Of a stretch of DNA of 7,358 nucleotides, positions 1 to 6,144 are shown piece after piece. The translations under genes and the position numbers were made by a program. Location of the stretch: positions 1 through 7,358 of the forward strand of contig JALOKS010000125.1 of NCBI GenBank assembly GCA_025456385.1, in the 5' to 3' direction. The notes beneath the pieces are model-generated. The model made no database searches. It was not told where the DNA came from and saw only the letters and a list, made by a program, of their open reading frames with translations. Every line of letters starts with the position of its first letter. Position 1 is the stretch's first letter. Origin of the DNA: Thermoanaerobaculales bacterium (lineage in GTDB: Bacteria > Acidobacteriota > Thermoanaerobaculia > Thermoanaerobaculales > Sulfomarinibacteraceae).

Positions 1-942
1 GTGCGGGTGCTGACCGACAAGCCGGTCTACAACCAGGTCGAGGACCCGAGCGGGCGCATGGTGCGCCTGCGCAGCGGCGACGTCCTCGCCGGCGTGCTCG
101 GCTCGCGGCGGGCGCTGCGCGGCTACGCCGGCGAGGTGCCGGCCGCGCTCGCGCCGGGCGAGGTCGTGCAGATCCTCAACCTCGGCGGGGTCCTCGGCCG
201 CTGCACGGCCGCCAACCCGGACCTCGGCCCGCCCTTCGACGCCGAGGTGCTCGGGGCGGTGCTCGCCTTCCCGCGCACCGGCGACCGCGTCGGGCGGCCG
301 GCCAGCATCGGCGAGGGCGCGGTGGCGCGGGCGGCGGCGCTCGAGCCCGGGCCGCCGATCGTCGCCGTCGCCGGCACCTGCATGGACGCCGGCAAGACGG
401 TCGCCGCGAGCGAGGTCGTGCGGGGCCTCAGCCGCGCCGGCCTGCGCTGCGCCGGGGTCAAGCTGACGGGCGTGTCGCTGCGCCGCGACGCGTTGTCGAT
501 GATCGACGCCGGCGCCGTCGAGGCCCTGACCTTCAACGACGCGGGGGTGGTCTCGACCGACGCGGCGGTCGCCCTGGAGACGGCGCGCGGGCTCCTGAAC
601 GAGCTCGGCCGCCGCTGCCGGCCGGAGGTCGTCGTCGCCGAGCTCGGCGACGGCCTCCTCGGGGAGTACGGCGTGGCCGAGCTGCTCGCCGACCGCGAGC
701 TCGCCGGCCGCTTCGCGGCCCTGGTCTGCTGCGCGCCCGACCAGGTCGGCGCCTGGGGCGCGGTGCGCCTGCTCGAGGAGCGCTTCGGCCTGCGGCCGAC
801 CGTCATCTCGGGCCCGGCGACCGACAACGAGGTCGGCTGCCGCTTCATCCGCGTGTCGCTCGGGCTGCCCGCGGCCAACGCCCGCCGCGGCGACGGCGAG
901 CTGGCGCGGCTGGTGCTGGGAGCGGTCCGTGCGCGCGCCTGA
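1..942 (+). CDS. Uncharacterised P-loop protein (BioD/DUF1611-like) heading the arginine operon
   Basis: I do not recognise a named family with certainty. The 313-residue protein has an N-terminal domain (about residues 1-90) containing a conserved-looking LNLGGVLGRCTAANPDLGPP stretch (59-78). A linker leads to a nucleotide-binding domain with the P-loop GTCMDAGKT at 125-133, which has the same spacing as GTDTxVGKT of dethiobiotin synthetase and GTDxxVGK of DUF1611 proteins. A hydrophobic strand ending in AELGDGLLGEYG (213-224) resembles the acidic 'VEGQGS' segment of that fold, and GPATDNEVG lies at 271-279. No signal peptide or membrane segment is seen, so it is probably cytosolic. It overlaps argC by 14 bases, which argues for a role linked to arginine synthesis. 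DUF1611 includes DgcN, a D-glutamate N-acetyltransferase, so an N-acylglutamate-forming role is conceivable but unproven. The GTG at base 1 is a plausible start, but the window edge hides any upstream sequence, so a longer N-terminus cannot be excluded. Confidence 0.8.
   Translation: MRVLTDKPVYNQVEDPSGRMVRLRSGDVLAGVLGSRRALRGYAGEVPAALAPGEVVQILNLGGVLGRCTAANPDLGPPFDAEVLGAVLAFPRTGDRVGRPASIGEGAVARAAALEPGPPIVAVAGTCMDAGKTVAASEVVRGLSRAGLRCAGVKLTGVSLRRDALSMIDAGAVEALTFNDAGVVSTDAAVALETARGLLNELGRRCRPEVVVAELGDGLLGEYGVAELLADRELAGRFAALVCCAPDQVGAWGAVRLLEERFGLRPTVISGPATDNEVGCRFIRVSLGLPAANARRGDGELARLVLGAVRARA
918..922 (+). promoter_or_regulatory. Ribosome binding site for argC
   Basis: GGGAG sits six bases before the GTG at 929, inside the end of the preceding gene. 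It supports the GTG start, which otherwise has no ATG competitor near the conserved N-terminus of ArgC. Confidence 0.55.
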
Positions 943-1984
943 GCCCGGCCTCAGGGTCGCGGTCCTCGGCGCCTCGGGCTACGTCGGCGGCGAGCTGCTG
1001 CGCCTGCTCGCCGCCCACCCCAGGGTGGCGGAGCTGCGCGCGATGTCGGCGAGCCGGGCCGGCGAGCCGTGGAGCGCGGTCCACCCCTCGCTCGCCAACC
1101 TCGCGGGCGGGGAACGCCGTTTCGAGGCTCTCGAGCCGCGGGAGGCCGGGAGCTGGGCGGAGGTGGTGATCCTGGCCCTGCCGCACGGCCACTCGCAGAA
1201 GGTGCTGGAGGCGGTCGAGAGCGGGGAGCCGGGGCTGGTCATCGACACCGCCGCCGACTTCCGGCTCGGCGACCGCGCCCTCGCCGAGTCGGTGTACGGC
1301 CCCCACGCGCGGCCCGACGCCCTCGGCAGCTTCGCCTGCGGCCTCGCCGACGTCGAGGGCGCGGCGCTCGCCGGCCGCCGCCGCATCGCCGTGCCGGGCT
1401 GCTTCGCCACCGCCGCGCTCCTCGCCCTGTGGGCGGTCGCCGGCTCCCTCGACCGCGGCTCCGACCCGGTGTGCTTCGCGCTCACCGGCTCGTCGGGCGC
1501 CGGCGCCGCGCCCCGCCCCACCACCCACCACCCGGCGCGGGCCAACAACCTCTTCGCCTACGCCCTCGGCGGCCACCGCCACCAGGCCGAGCTCGTCGAG
1601 CGCCTGCGGGCCTGGCGCGGCGAGGCCGCTCCTTCCTGCCGTCTGCTCACCCACTCCGCGCCGCTGGTGCGCGGCATCCATCTCACCCTGCGCGCCCGCC
1701 GGAGTGGCGCGGCCGGCGCGCCCGCCGGGCAGGCGCGGGAAGCCTTCGCGGGGCGGCCCTTCGTGCACCTGCTCGAGCGGCCGCCGGAGCTCAGCGCCGT
1801 CGTCGGCACGAACCACGCCCACCTGCACGTGGCGGCGGGCGACGACGGCAGGGAGGTCGTGGTGCTGGCCGTGATCGACAACCTGGTCAAGGGGGCCGCC
1901 GGCCAGGCGGTCCAGTGCATGAACCTCGCCCTCGGCCTCGAGGAGACCGCCGGGCTCGAGTTCGCCGGGCTCGCGCCATGCTGA
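929..1984 (+). CDS. argC: N-acyl-gamma-glutamyl-phosphate reductase (ArgC)
   Basis: Cytosolic NADPH-dependent reductase that converts N-acylglutamyl-5-phosphate to N-acylglutamate 5-semialdehyde, the third step of arginine synthesis. The 351-residue length is normal for the family. The Rossmann motif GASGYVGGE is at 14-22. The catalytic cysteine is C158 in PGCFAT, the substrate-loop segment TGSSGAG at 186-192, the histidine pair GHRH at 215-218, and the conserved C-terminal helix region IDNLVKGAAGQAVQ at 316-329. Most ArgC proteins read GCYPT at the catalytic cysteine. GCFAT, the NN segment before the histidines, and the ending GLEETAGL are features I associate with Bacteroidota ArgC. The start is GTG, 14 bases inside the upstream gene, with a GGGAG six bases before it. 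The stop lies 7 bases inside argD, so translation is probably coupled. The acyl group carried (acetyl or succinyl) cannot be read from this gene; the downstream transcarbamylase suggests succinyl. Confidence 0.95.
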   Translation: MRAPEPGLRVAVLGASGYVGGELLRLLAAHPRVAELRAMSASRAGEPWSAVHPSLANLAGGERRFEALEPREAGSWAEVVILALPHGHSQKVLEAVESGEPGLVIDTAADFRLGDRALAESVYGPHARPDALGSFACGLADVEGAALAGRRRIAVPGCFATAALLALWAVAGSLDRGSDPVCFALTGSSGAGAAPRPTTHHPARANNLFAYALGGHRHQAELVERLRAWRGEAAPSCRLLTHSAPLVRGIHLTLRARRSGAAGAPAGQAREAFAGRPFVHLLERPPELSAVVGTNHAHLHVAAGDDGREVVVLAVIDNLVKGAAGQAVQCMNLALGLEETAGLEFAGLAPC

Positions 1985-3141
1985 CCGCCGCGCGATCGCC
2001 GGAGCTCCCCGTCTACCCGCGGCTCGACCTCGAGCCGCAGCGGGGCTCGGGCTCGACCCTGGTCGCGAGCGACGGCCGCGAGCTCCTCGACCTCTACGGC
2101 GGCCACGCGGTGGCGGTCACCGGCCACTGCCACCCGAAGGTGGTGGCGGCGGTCCGCGAGCAGGCCGCGCGGCTGCTCTTCTACTCCAACGCGGTGCCGC
2201 TCGCGGTCCGCGACCGGGTCCACGAGCTGCTGATCGAGCTCGCGCCCGCGGGCCTCGAGCAGTGCTTCCTCGTCAACTCGGGAGCCGAGGCCAACGACGT
2301 CGCGCTGCAGCTCGCGCGCCGGCTCACCGGGCGGCGGCGGGTGGTGGTCATGGAGGGCGGCTTCCACGGCCGCAGCCTGGCGACGCTGGCGGCGAGCGGG
2401 CTGCCGCGCTACCGCCAGCTCGCGGAGAAGAGCGGCGGCCAGGCCCTCGTCGACCTCACGGCGGTGGCGCCCTTCGACGACCCCCGCGCCCTCGCGGGCC
2501 TGGTCGACGCCCAGGTCGCGGCGGTGCTGCTCGAGCCCGTGCAGGGCCTCGCCGGCGCGCGCGAGCTCCGCCGCGAGACCCTGGCCGAGGCCCGCCGCGC
2601 CTGCGACGCCGCCGGCGCGCTGCTGATCTTCGACGAGGTCCAATGCGGCTGCGGCCGGACCGGGGCCTTCACCGCCGCCGAGGCCTACGGCGTGCGGCCG
2701 GACATCCTGACCCTCGCCAAGGGCATCGCCGCCGGCCTGCCGATGGGGGCGGTGCTGGTCTCCGGACGGGTCGCAATGGCGGTGGGCGAGGGCGACCTCG
2801 GCTCGACCTTCGGCGGCGGTCCGGTCGCGGCGGCGGCGGCGGCCGCCAACCTCGAGGTCCTGCGCGACGAGCACCTGCCCGAACGGGCGGCGGCGCTCGA
2901 GCTGCGGCTGCGGCGCGCCCTCGCGGCGGTGCCGGCGGTCCTCCGCATCAGCGGCAAGGGTCTGCTGCTCGGCGTCCACCTCGACCGGCCGGCGCGCGGC
3001 GTGCAGGCGAGCCTCTTCGAGCGCGGCTTCCTGGTCGGCACCGCGGTCGACCCGCGGGTGCTGCGCCTGCTGCCGCCGCTGGTGCTGCGCGACGACGAGG
3101 CGGACCGCTTCGCGGCGGCGCTTCAGGAGGTGCTGCGATGA
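1978..3141 (+). CDS. argD: N-acylornithine aminotransferase (ArgD), PLP-dependent
   Basis: Class III aminotransferase that moves an amino group from glutamate to N-acylglutamate semialdehyde, giving N-acylornithine. The protein has 387 residues, a usual length. Visible elements in order: DLYGGHAV (38-45), the phosphate-binding SGAEAND (101-107), FHGR (129-132) whose Phe stacks on the cofactor, FDEVQCG (218-224) with Asp219 for the pyridine nitrogen, the Schiff-base lysine K248 in LTLAKG, GSTFGG (275-280) and RLLPPL (363-368), which holds the substrate carboxylate. The usual EPVQGEGG reads EPVQGLAG (186-193), losing the second Glu; Bacteroidota ArgD proteins also vary here. ATG 1978 overlaps the argC stop by 7 bases and has no good ribosome binding site, so it probably depends on ribosomes arriving from argC. 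ArgD and the succinylornithine aminotransferase AstC are close relatives; the operon context favours the biosynthetic role. Confidence 0.94.
   Translation: MLTAARSPELPVYPRLDLEPQRGSGSTLVASDGRELLDLYGGHAVAVTGHCHPKVVAAVREQAARLLFYSNAVPLAVRDRVHELLIELAPAGLEQCFLVNSGAEANDVALQLARRLTGRRRVVVMEGGFHGRSLATLAASGLPRYRQLAEKSGGQALVDLTAVAPFDDPRALAGLVDAQVAAVLLEPVQGLAGARELRRETLAEARRACDAAGALLIFDEVQCGCGRTGAFTAAEAYGVRPDILTLAKGIAAGLPMGAVLVSGRVAMAVGEGDLGSTFGGGPVAAAAAAANLEVLRDEHLPERAAALELRLRRALAAVPAVLRISGKGLLLGVHLDRPARGVQASLFERGFLVGTAVDPRVLRLLPPLVLRDDEADRFAAALQEVLR
3125..3130 (+). promoter_or_regulatory. Strong ribosome binding site for the argF'-type gene
   Basis: A perfect AGGAGG lies seven bases before ATG 3138, within the last codons of argD. 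It is the best ribosome binding site in the window and fixes the start of the transcarbamylase. Confidence 0.8.
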
Positions 3142-4160
3142 GCCCCCGCCACTTCCTGGCCTGCGACGAGTGGCCCGACGAGGCGGTGCTGGCGCTGCTC
3201 GCCCGTGCGGCCGAGCTCAAGGCCGGCGCCTCGCCGCGGCCCCTTTCCGGTCGGGTGCTGGTCGGGGTCTTCTTCGACCCCTCGCTGCGCACCCGCACCT
3301 CCTTCGAGGTCGCCATGAGCCGCCACGGCGGGCACATGGTGGTGCTCGAGCCCGGGCGCGGCAGCTGGCCGATCGAGACCCGCCCCGGCGCGGTCATGGA
3401 CGGCGCCGAGGCCGAGCACCTGATCGAGGCGGCGCGGGTCCTCGGCCGCTACGGCGACCTGCTCGCGGTGCGCGCCTTCCCGAAGGCCGCGACCTGGCCC
3501 GAGGCGCGGGCCGACGCCGTGCTGCGCGGCTTCGCGGCCCACGCCGGGGTGCCGGTCATCAACCTCGAGTCGGCGCGCCGCCACCCCTGCCAGGGCCTCG
3601 CCGACGCGCTGACGCTCCAGGAGCGGCTCGGACCCGAGCTGCGCGGACGCCGCTTCGTGCTCTCCTGGGCCTTCCACCCGAAGGCGCTGCCGACCGCGGT
3701 GCCGGTGTCGGCGGCGCTCGCCGCGGCGCGCCTCGGCATGGAGGTCGTGGTCGCGCGCCCGGAGGGCTTCGACCTCGACCCCGAGGACATGGACGCGATC
3801 GGCGCGGTCGCGGCCCGCGCGGGCGGCAGCCTCCGGGTCTCGGCCGGGCTCGACGCCGCCGTCGCGGGCGCCGACGCGGTCTACGCCAAGAGCTGGGGGG
3901 CGCTCACCTGCTTCGGCGACCCGGAGCGCGAGGCCGCGCTGCGGGCGCCCCTGCGCGGTTGGCGCATCGACGAGGCGCGCATGGCCGCGACCCGCGACGG
4001 CGCCGGCATCTTCCTCCACTGCCTGCCGGTGCGGCGCAACGTGGTGGTCACCGACGGGGTCCTGGACGGCCCCTGGTCGGTGGTCGTGGACCAGGCCGAG
4101 AACCGGCTGTGGGCGCAGCAGGCGCTGCTCGAGGAGCTGCTGGCCGGAGGTGGCGCATGA
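3138..4160 (+). CDS. argF': N-acylornithine transcarbamylase, predicted to be succinylornithine-specific
   Basis: Transfers the carbamoyl group of carbamoyl phosphate to N-acylornithine, giving N-acylcitrulline. The 340-residue protein aligns over most of its length, without gaps, with Xanthomonas campestris acetylornithine transcarbamylase. Shared features are the carbamoyl-phosphate loop SLRTR (49-53), Trp77 in GSWPIE, VLGRY (101-105), RAFPK (112-116), HPCQ (149-152), YAKSWGA (249-255) and HCLPVRRN (294-301). Ordinary ornithine transcarbamylase is excluded by this motif set. The known specificity switch at position 92 (Glu in the acetyl enzyme, Pro90 in the B. fragilis succinyl enzyme) is Ala here, in MDGAEAEH. 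Asn185 of the Xanthomonas enzyme is Pro here, as in B. fragilis, and the lysine that is carboxylated there (K302) is Val303. I therefore predict N-succinylornithine as substrate; published E92A mutants behave that way. ATGA overlap with argD and a perfect AGGAGG fix the start. Confidence 0.93.
   Translation: MSPRHFLACDEWPDEAVLALLARAAELKAGASPRPLSGRVLVGVFFDPSLRTRTSFEVAMSRHGGHMVVLEPGRGSWPIETRPGAVMDGAEAEHLIEAARVLGRYGDLLAVRAFPKAATWPEARADAVLRGFAAHAGVPVINLESARRHPCQGLADALTLQERLGPELRGRRFVLSWAFHPKALPTAVPVSAALAAARLGMEVVVARPEGFDLDPEDMDAIGAVAARAGGSLRVSAGLDAAVAGADAVYAKSWGALTCFGDPEREAALRAPLRGWRIDEARMAATRDGAGIFLHCLPVRRNVVVTDGVLDGPWSVVVDQAENRLWAQQALLEELLAGGGA
4146..4150 (+). promoter_or_regulatory. Ribosome binding site for argB
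   Basis: GGAGG lies six bases before ATG 4157, inside the end of the transcarbamylase gene. It supports that start, which keeps the whole N-terminal helix of ArgB. Confidence 0.7.
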
Positions 4161-5074
4161 ACGAGCACGTGGCGGGGCTCAAGGAGGCCCTCGACTACAC
4201 CCGCCTCTACCGCGAGCAGGTCTTCGTCGTCAAGCTCGGCGGCGAGGTGGTGGCCTCGTCCGAGGCCCTCGCGGGCGTGGCGGTGCAGATCGCCCTCCTG
4301 GAGTCGCTGTCGATCCGGGTGGTGGTGGTCCACGGGGGCGGCCCGCAGGCCTCCGAGCTGTCGCGGCGGCTCGGCATCGAGCCCGAGGTGGTGGCGGGCC
4401 GGCGCGTCACCACCCCCGAGGTCCTCGAGGTCGCCAAGATGGTCTACGCCGGTCGCATCAACGTCGACGTGCTCGCCGCGCTGCGGGCGCACGGGGTGTC
4501 CGCAGTCGGGCTGTCCGGCATCGACGCCGGCCTCGTCACCACCCGCCGCCGGCCGCCGCTGACGGTGCGGGGCGACGACGGCGTCGAGCGCCTGGTGGAC
4601 TTCGGCGAGGTCGGCGACGTCGAGGCGGTCGACCCCGGCCTGCTCGATCTGCTGCTGCCGCGCGGCTACGTGCCGGTGGTGGCCTCGCTCGCCGCCGACC
4701 GCGAGGGCCGGCCGCTCAACATCAACGCCGACACGCTGGCGGAGGCGCTCGCGCGCGCGCTCGGGGCGAAAAAGCTGATCTACCTCACCGGCGCGCCCGG
4801 GCTGCTGCGCGACGCGCAGGACCCGACCTCCCTGGTCGCCTTCGCGGGCCCGGCCGAGCTCCAGGAGCTGCTGGACTCGGGCGCCGTGAAGGGCGGCATG
4901 CGGCCCAAGGTCGAGGCCTGCCTGCGCGCGGTCGCGGGCGGCGTGCGGCGCACGCACATCATCGACGGCCGCGCCGCCGACGCGCTGCTGATCGAGGTCT
5001 TCACCGGCAGCGGCAGCGGCACGATGATCGTCGCCGAGCCGGAGCGCCGCGACTACCTCGAGGAGCAGCGGTGA
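4157..5074 (+). CDS. argB: N-acylglutamate kinase (ArgB), probably arginine-inhibited
   Basis: Amino-acid-kinase-fold enzyme that phosphorylates the gamma-carboxylate of N-acetyl- (or here perhaps N-succinyl-) glutamate, the committed step. The 305 residues include KLGGE (26-30) with the phosphate-binding lysine, HGGGPQ (59-64), the substrate-binding RRVTT (82-86), GLSGID (118-123), NINADT (188-193), LTGAPGLL (210-217) and KGGMRPK (245-251) with the second catalytic lysine. An extra helix before the first strand (about 6-20, ending in TRLYREQ) matches the N-terminal helix that lets arginine-sensitive kinases form hexamers, and the C-terminal THIIDGR plus GSGSGTM region (266-290) matches the arginine site. 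Feedback inhibition by arginine is therefore likely. The residues before the substrate Arg read AGR rather than the common NG-Met/Leu. ATG overlaps the previous stop (ATGA) with GGAGG six bases upstream. Confidence 0.95.
   Translation: MNEHVAGLKEALDYTRLYREQVFVVKLGGEVVASSEALAGVAVQIALLESLSIRVVVVHGGGPQASELSRRLGIEPEVVAGRRVTTPEVLEVAKMVYAGRINVDVLAALRAHGVSAVGLSGIDAGLVTTRRRPPLTVRGDDGVERLVDFGEVGDVEAVDPGLLDLLLPRGYVPVVASLAADREGRPLNINADTLAEALARALGAKKLIYLTGAPGLLRDAQDPTSLVAFAGPAELQELLDSGAVKGGMRPKVEACLRAVAGGVRRTHIIDGRAADALLIEVFTGSGSGTMIVAEPERRDYLEEQR
5060..5065 (+). promoter_or_regulatory. Ribosome binding site for the M20 deacylase
   Basis: GAGGAG lies five bases before GTG 5071 in the last codons of argB. 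It favours the GTG start, which gives a full-length N-terminus. Confidence 0.6.
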
Positions 5075-6144
5075 GCGGCGCGGCCGTTGAGCTCCTCGCC
5101 GACCTGGTGCGGACACCGAGCCCGTCCGGGCGCGAGGGGGCCGCGGCCGAGCTGCTCGCCGGCTGGGCCGCGGCGCGCGGCCTTCAAGCGGCGGTCGACG
5201 ACGCCGCGGTCCGTCTCGATCTCAGCGGTCCGGCCGCCGGCCCGACCCTGCTCTTCGCCTCGCACCTCGACACCGTGCCGCCGGGCGAGGGCTGGAGCGT
5301 CGACCCCTTCGCGGGCGTCGTTACCGCGGGCCGCCTGACCGGCCGCGGTGCGGTCGACGCCAAGGCCTCGGTCGCCGCGATGGCGGCCGCAGCCGCCGCG
5401 CTCGCCGACGGCGGCGGTCCCGCCTCCGGACGCCTGATCGTGCTCGCGACCTACGCCGAGGAGACCCGCGACACCACCATGCCGCGCGCCCTCGAGCGGC
5501 TCGGCGGGGAGCCCGCGGCCGCGGTCGTGGGCGAGCCGACCTCGCTCGCCCCCTGCGTCGCGCAGCGCGGCCAGCTGCTGCTCAAGCTGAGCTGGCGCGG
5601 CGAGCAGCTGCACGCGGGCTGGGCGGCGCAGCGGAGGCCGCCGCCGGCGAACGCGATCCGCCTCGCCGCCCGCGACCTCGCGGCCCTCGACGGGCTCCGC
5701 TTCGAGCGCCGCCACCCGCTGCTCGGGGAGGTGGTGGTCACCCCGACCCTGCTCGAGGCCGGCGTCGCCCGCAACGTGACCCCGCCGCGCTGCGAAGCGG
5801 TGCTCGACATCCGCACCACCCCCTGCTACGGGCACGCCGAGATCACGGCCGCGGTGGCGGCCTGGGTGGCGGCGGAGGTCGAGGTCCTCTCCGACCGCCT
5901 GCTGCCGGCCGCCACCCCGGAGGGCTCGGCGCTGCTCGCGGCCTTCGTCCGGGTGCGGCCGGAGGCGGAGCCCGTCGCCTCGCCGACCTGCTCCGACTGG
6001 ACCTTCCTGCGCCACCTCGACGCCCTCAAGCTCGGTCCCGGCGACTCGCGCCGCTCGCACACGGCGGACGAGTGGGTCGAGCTCGCCGAGGTCGAGGAGG
6101 CGGCGCGGCTCTACCTCGACCTCGCGCGCGAGGTGCTCGGCTGA
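5071..6144 (+). CDS. argE: M20 family deacylase (ArgE/DapE type), probable N-acylcitrulline deacylase
   Basis: Zinc or cobalt-dependent amidohydrolase expected to remove the acyl group from N-acylcitrulline (or N-acylornithine). All di-metal ligands and catalytic residues of the family are visible: SHLDT with H65 and D67, GRGAVDAK with bridging D96, AEE with general base E130 and ligand E131, GEPT with E155, and RRSHTADE with H330. The lid-domain histidine H181 in GEQLHAG and the dimer-domain DIRTT (246-250) are also present, so the 357-residue enzyme looks intact. The ending LKLGPGDSRRSHTADE (319-334) is close to Bacteroidota arginine-pathway members. Because it sits with an N-acylornithine transcarbamylase, the physiological substrate is more likely an acylcitrulline, and succinylcitrulline if the transcarbamylase prediction holds. 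DapE (succinyl-diaminopimelate desuccinylase) is the main alternative, made unlikely by context. GTG overlaps the argB stop by four bases. Confidence 0.9.
   Translation: MSGAAVELLADLVRTPSPSGREGAAAELLAGWAAARGLQAAVDDAAVRLDLSGPAAGPTLLFASHLDTVPPGEGWSVDPFAGVVTAGRLTGRGAVDAKASVAAMAAAAAALADGGGPASGRLIVLATYAEETRDTTMPRALERLGGEPAAAVVGEPTSLAPCVAQRGQLLLKLSWRGEQLHAGWAAQRRPPPANAIRLAARDLAALDGLRFERRHPLLGEVVVTPTLLEAGVARNVTPPRCEAVLDIRTTPCYGHAEITAAVAAWVAAEVEVLSDRLLPAATPEGSALLAAFVRVRPEAEPVASPTCSDWTFLRHLDALKLGPGDSRRSHTADEWVELAEVEEAARLYLDLAREVLG
6130..6135 (+). promoter_or_regulatory. Ribosome binding site for argH
   Basis: GAGGTG lies eight bases before ATG 6144 inside the end of the deacylase gene. It is moderately good and consistent with the one-base TGATG stop-start overlap. 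Confidence 0.5.

Noticed and set aside
845..1828. Long minus-strand open frame of 327 codons opposite argC
   Set aside because: It has low-complexity Arg/Gly/Ala-rich translation with no family motif and lies opposite a clear argC. Such frames are expected on the reverse strand of very-high-GC genes.
2827..2850. GCG/GCC trinucleotide run in argD (a similar one at 7168-7185 in argH)
   Set aside because: It is a run of alanine codons inside a helix region of the protein and not a regulatory or mobile repeat.
1558..2979. Minus-strand open frame of 473 codons opposite argC and argD
   Set aside because: It spans two well-supported genes, and its translation is compositionally biased with no recognisable domain. 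It is a GC-driven shadow.
3138..4160. Ordinary ornithine carbamoyltransferase (argF) or aspartate transcarbamylase
   Set aside because: Trp77, the MDGxxxEH segment, YAKSWGA and the overall colinearity match the N-acylornithine family. An M20 deacylase downstream of it fits acylcitrulline chemistry.
4748..4760. Alternating CG stretch in argB
   Set aside because: It encodes Leu-Ala-Arg-Ala-Leu in a conserved helix and is explained by codon bias at very high GC.
3881..5116. Minus-strand open frame of 411 codons opposite argF' and argB
   Set aside because: The same shadow effect applies. The plus-strand genes carry complete catalytic motifs and ribosome binding sites.
5071..6144. LysK of the LysW-dependent lysine/arginine pathway
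   Set aside because: No LysW carrier or LysX ligase is visible, the adjacent kinase reads as ArgB rather than LysZ, and an N-acylornithine transcarbamylase is present.
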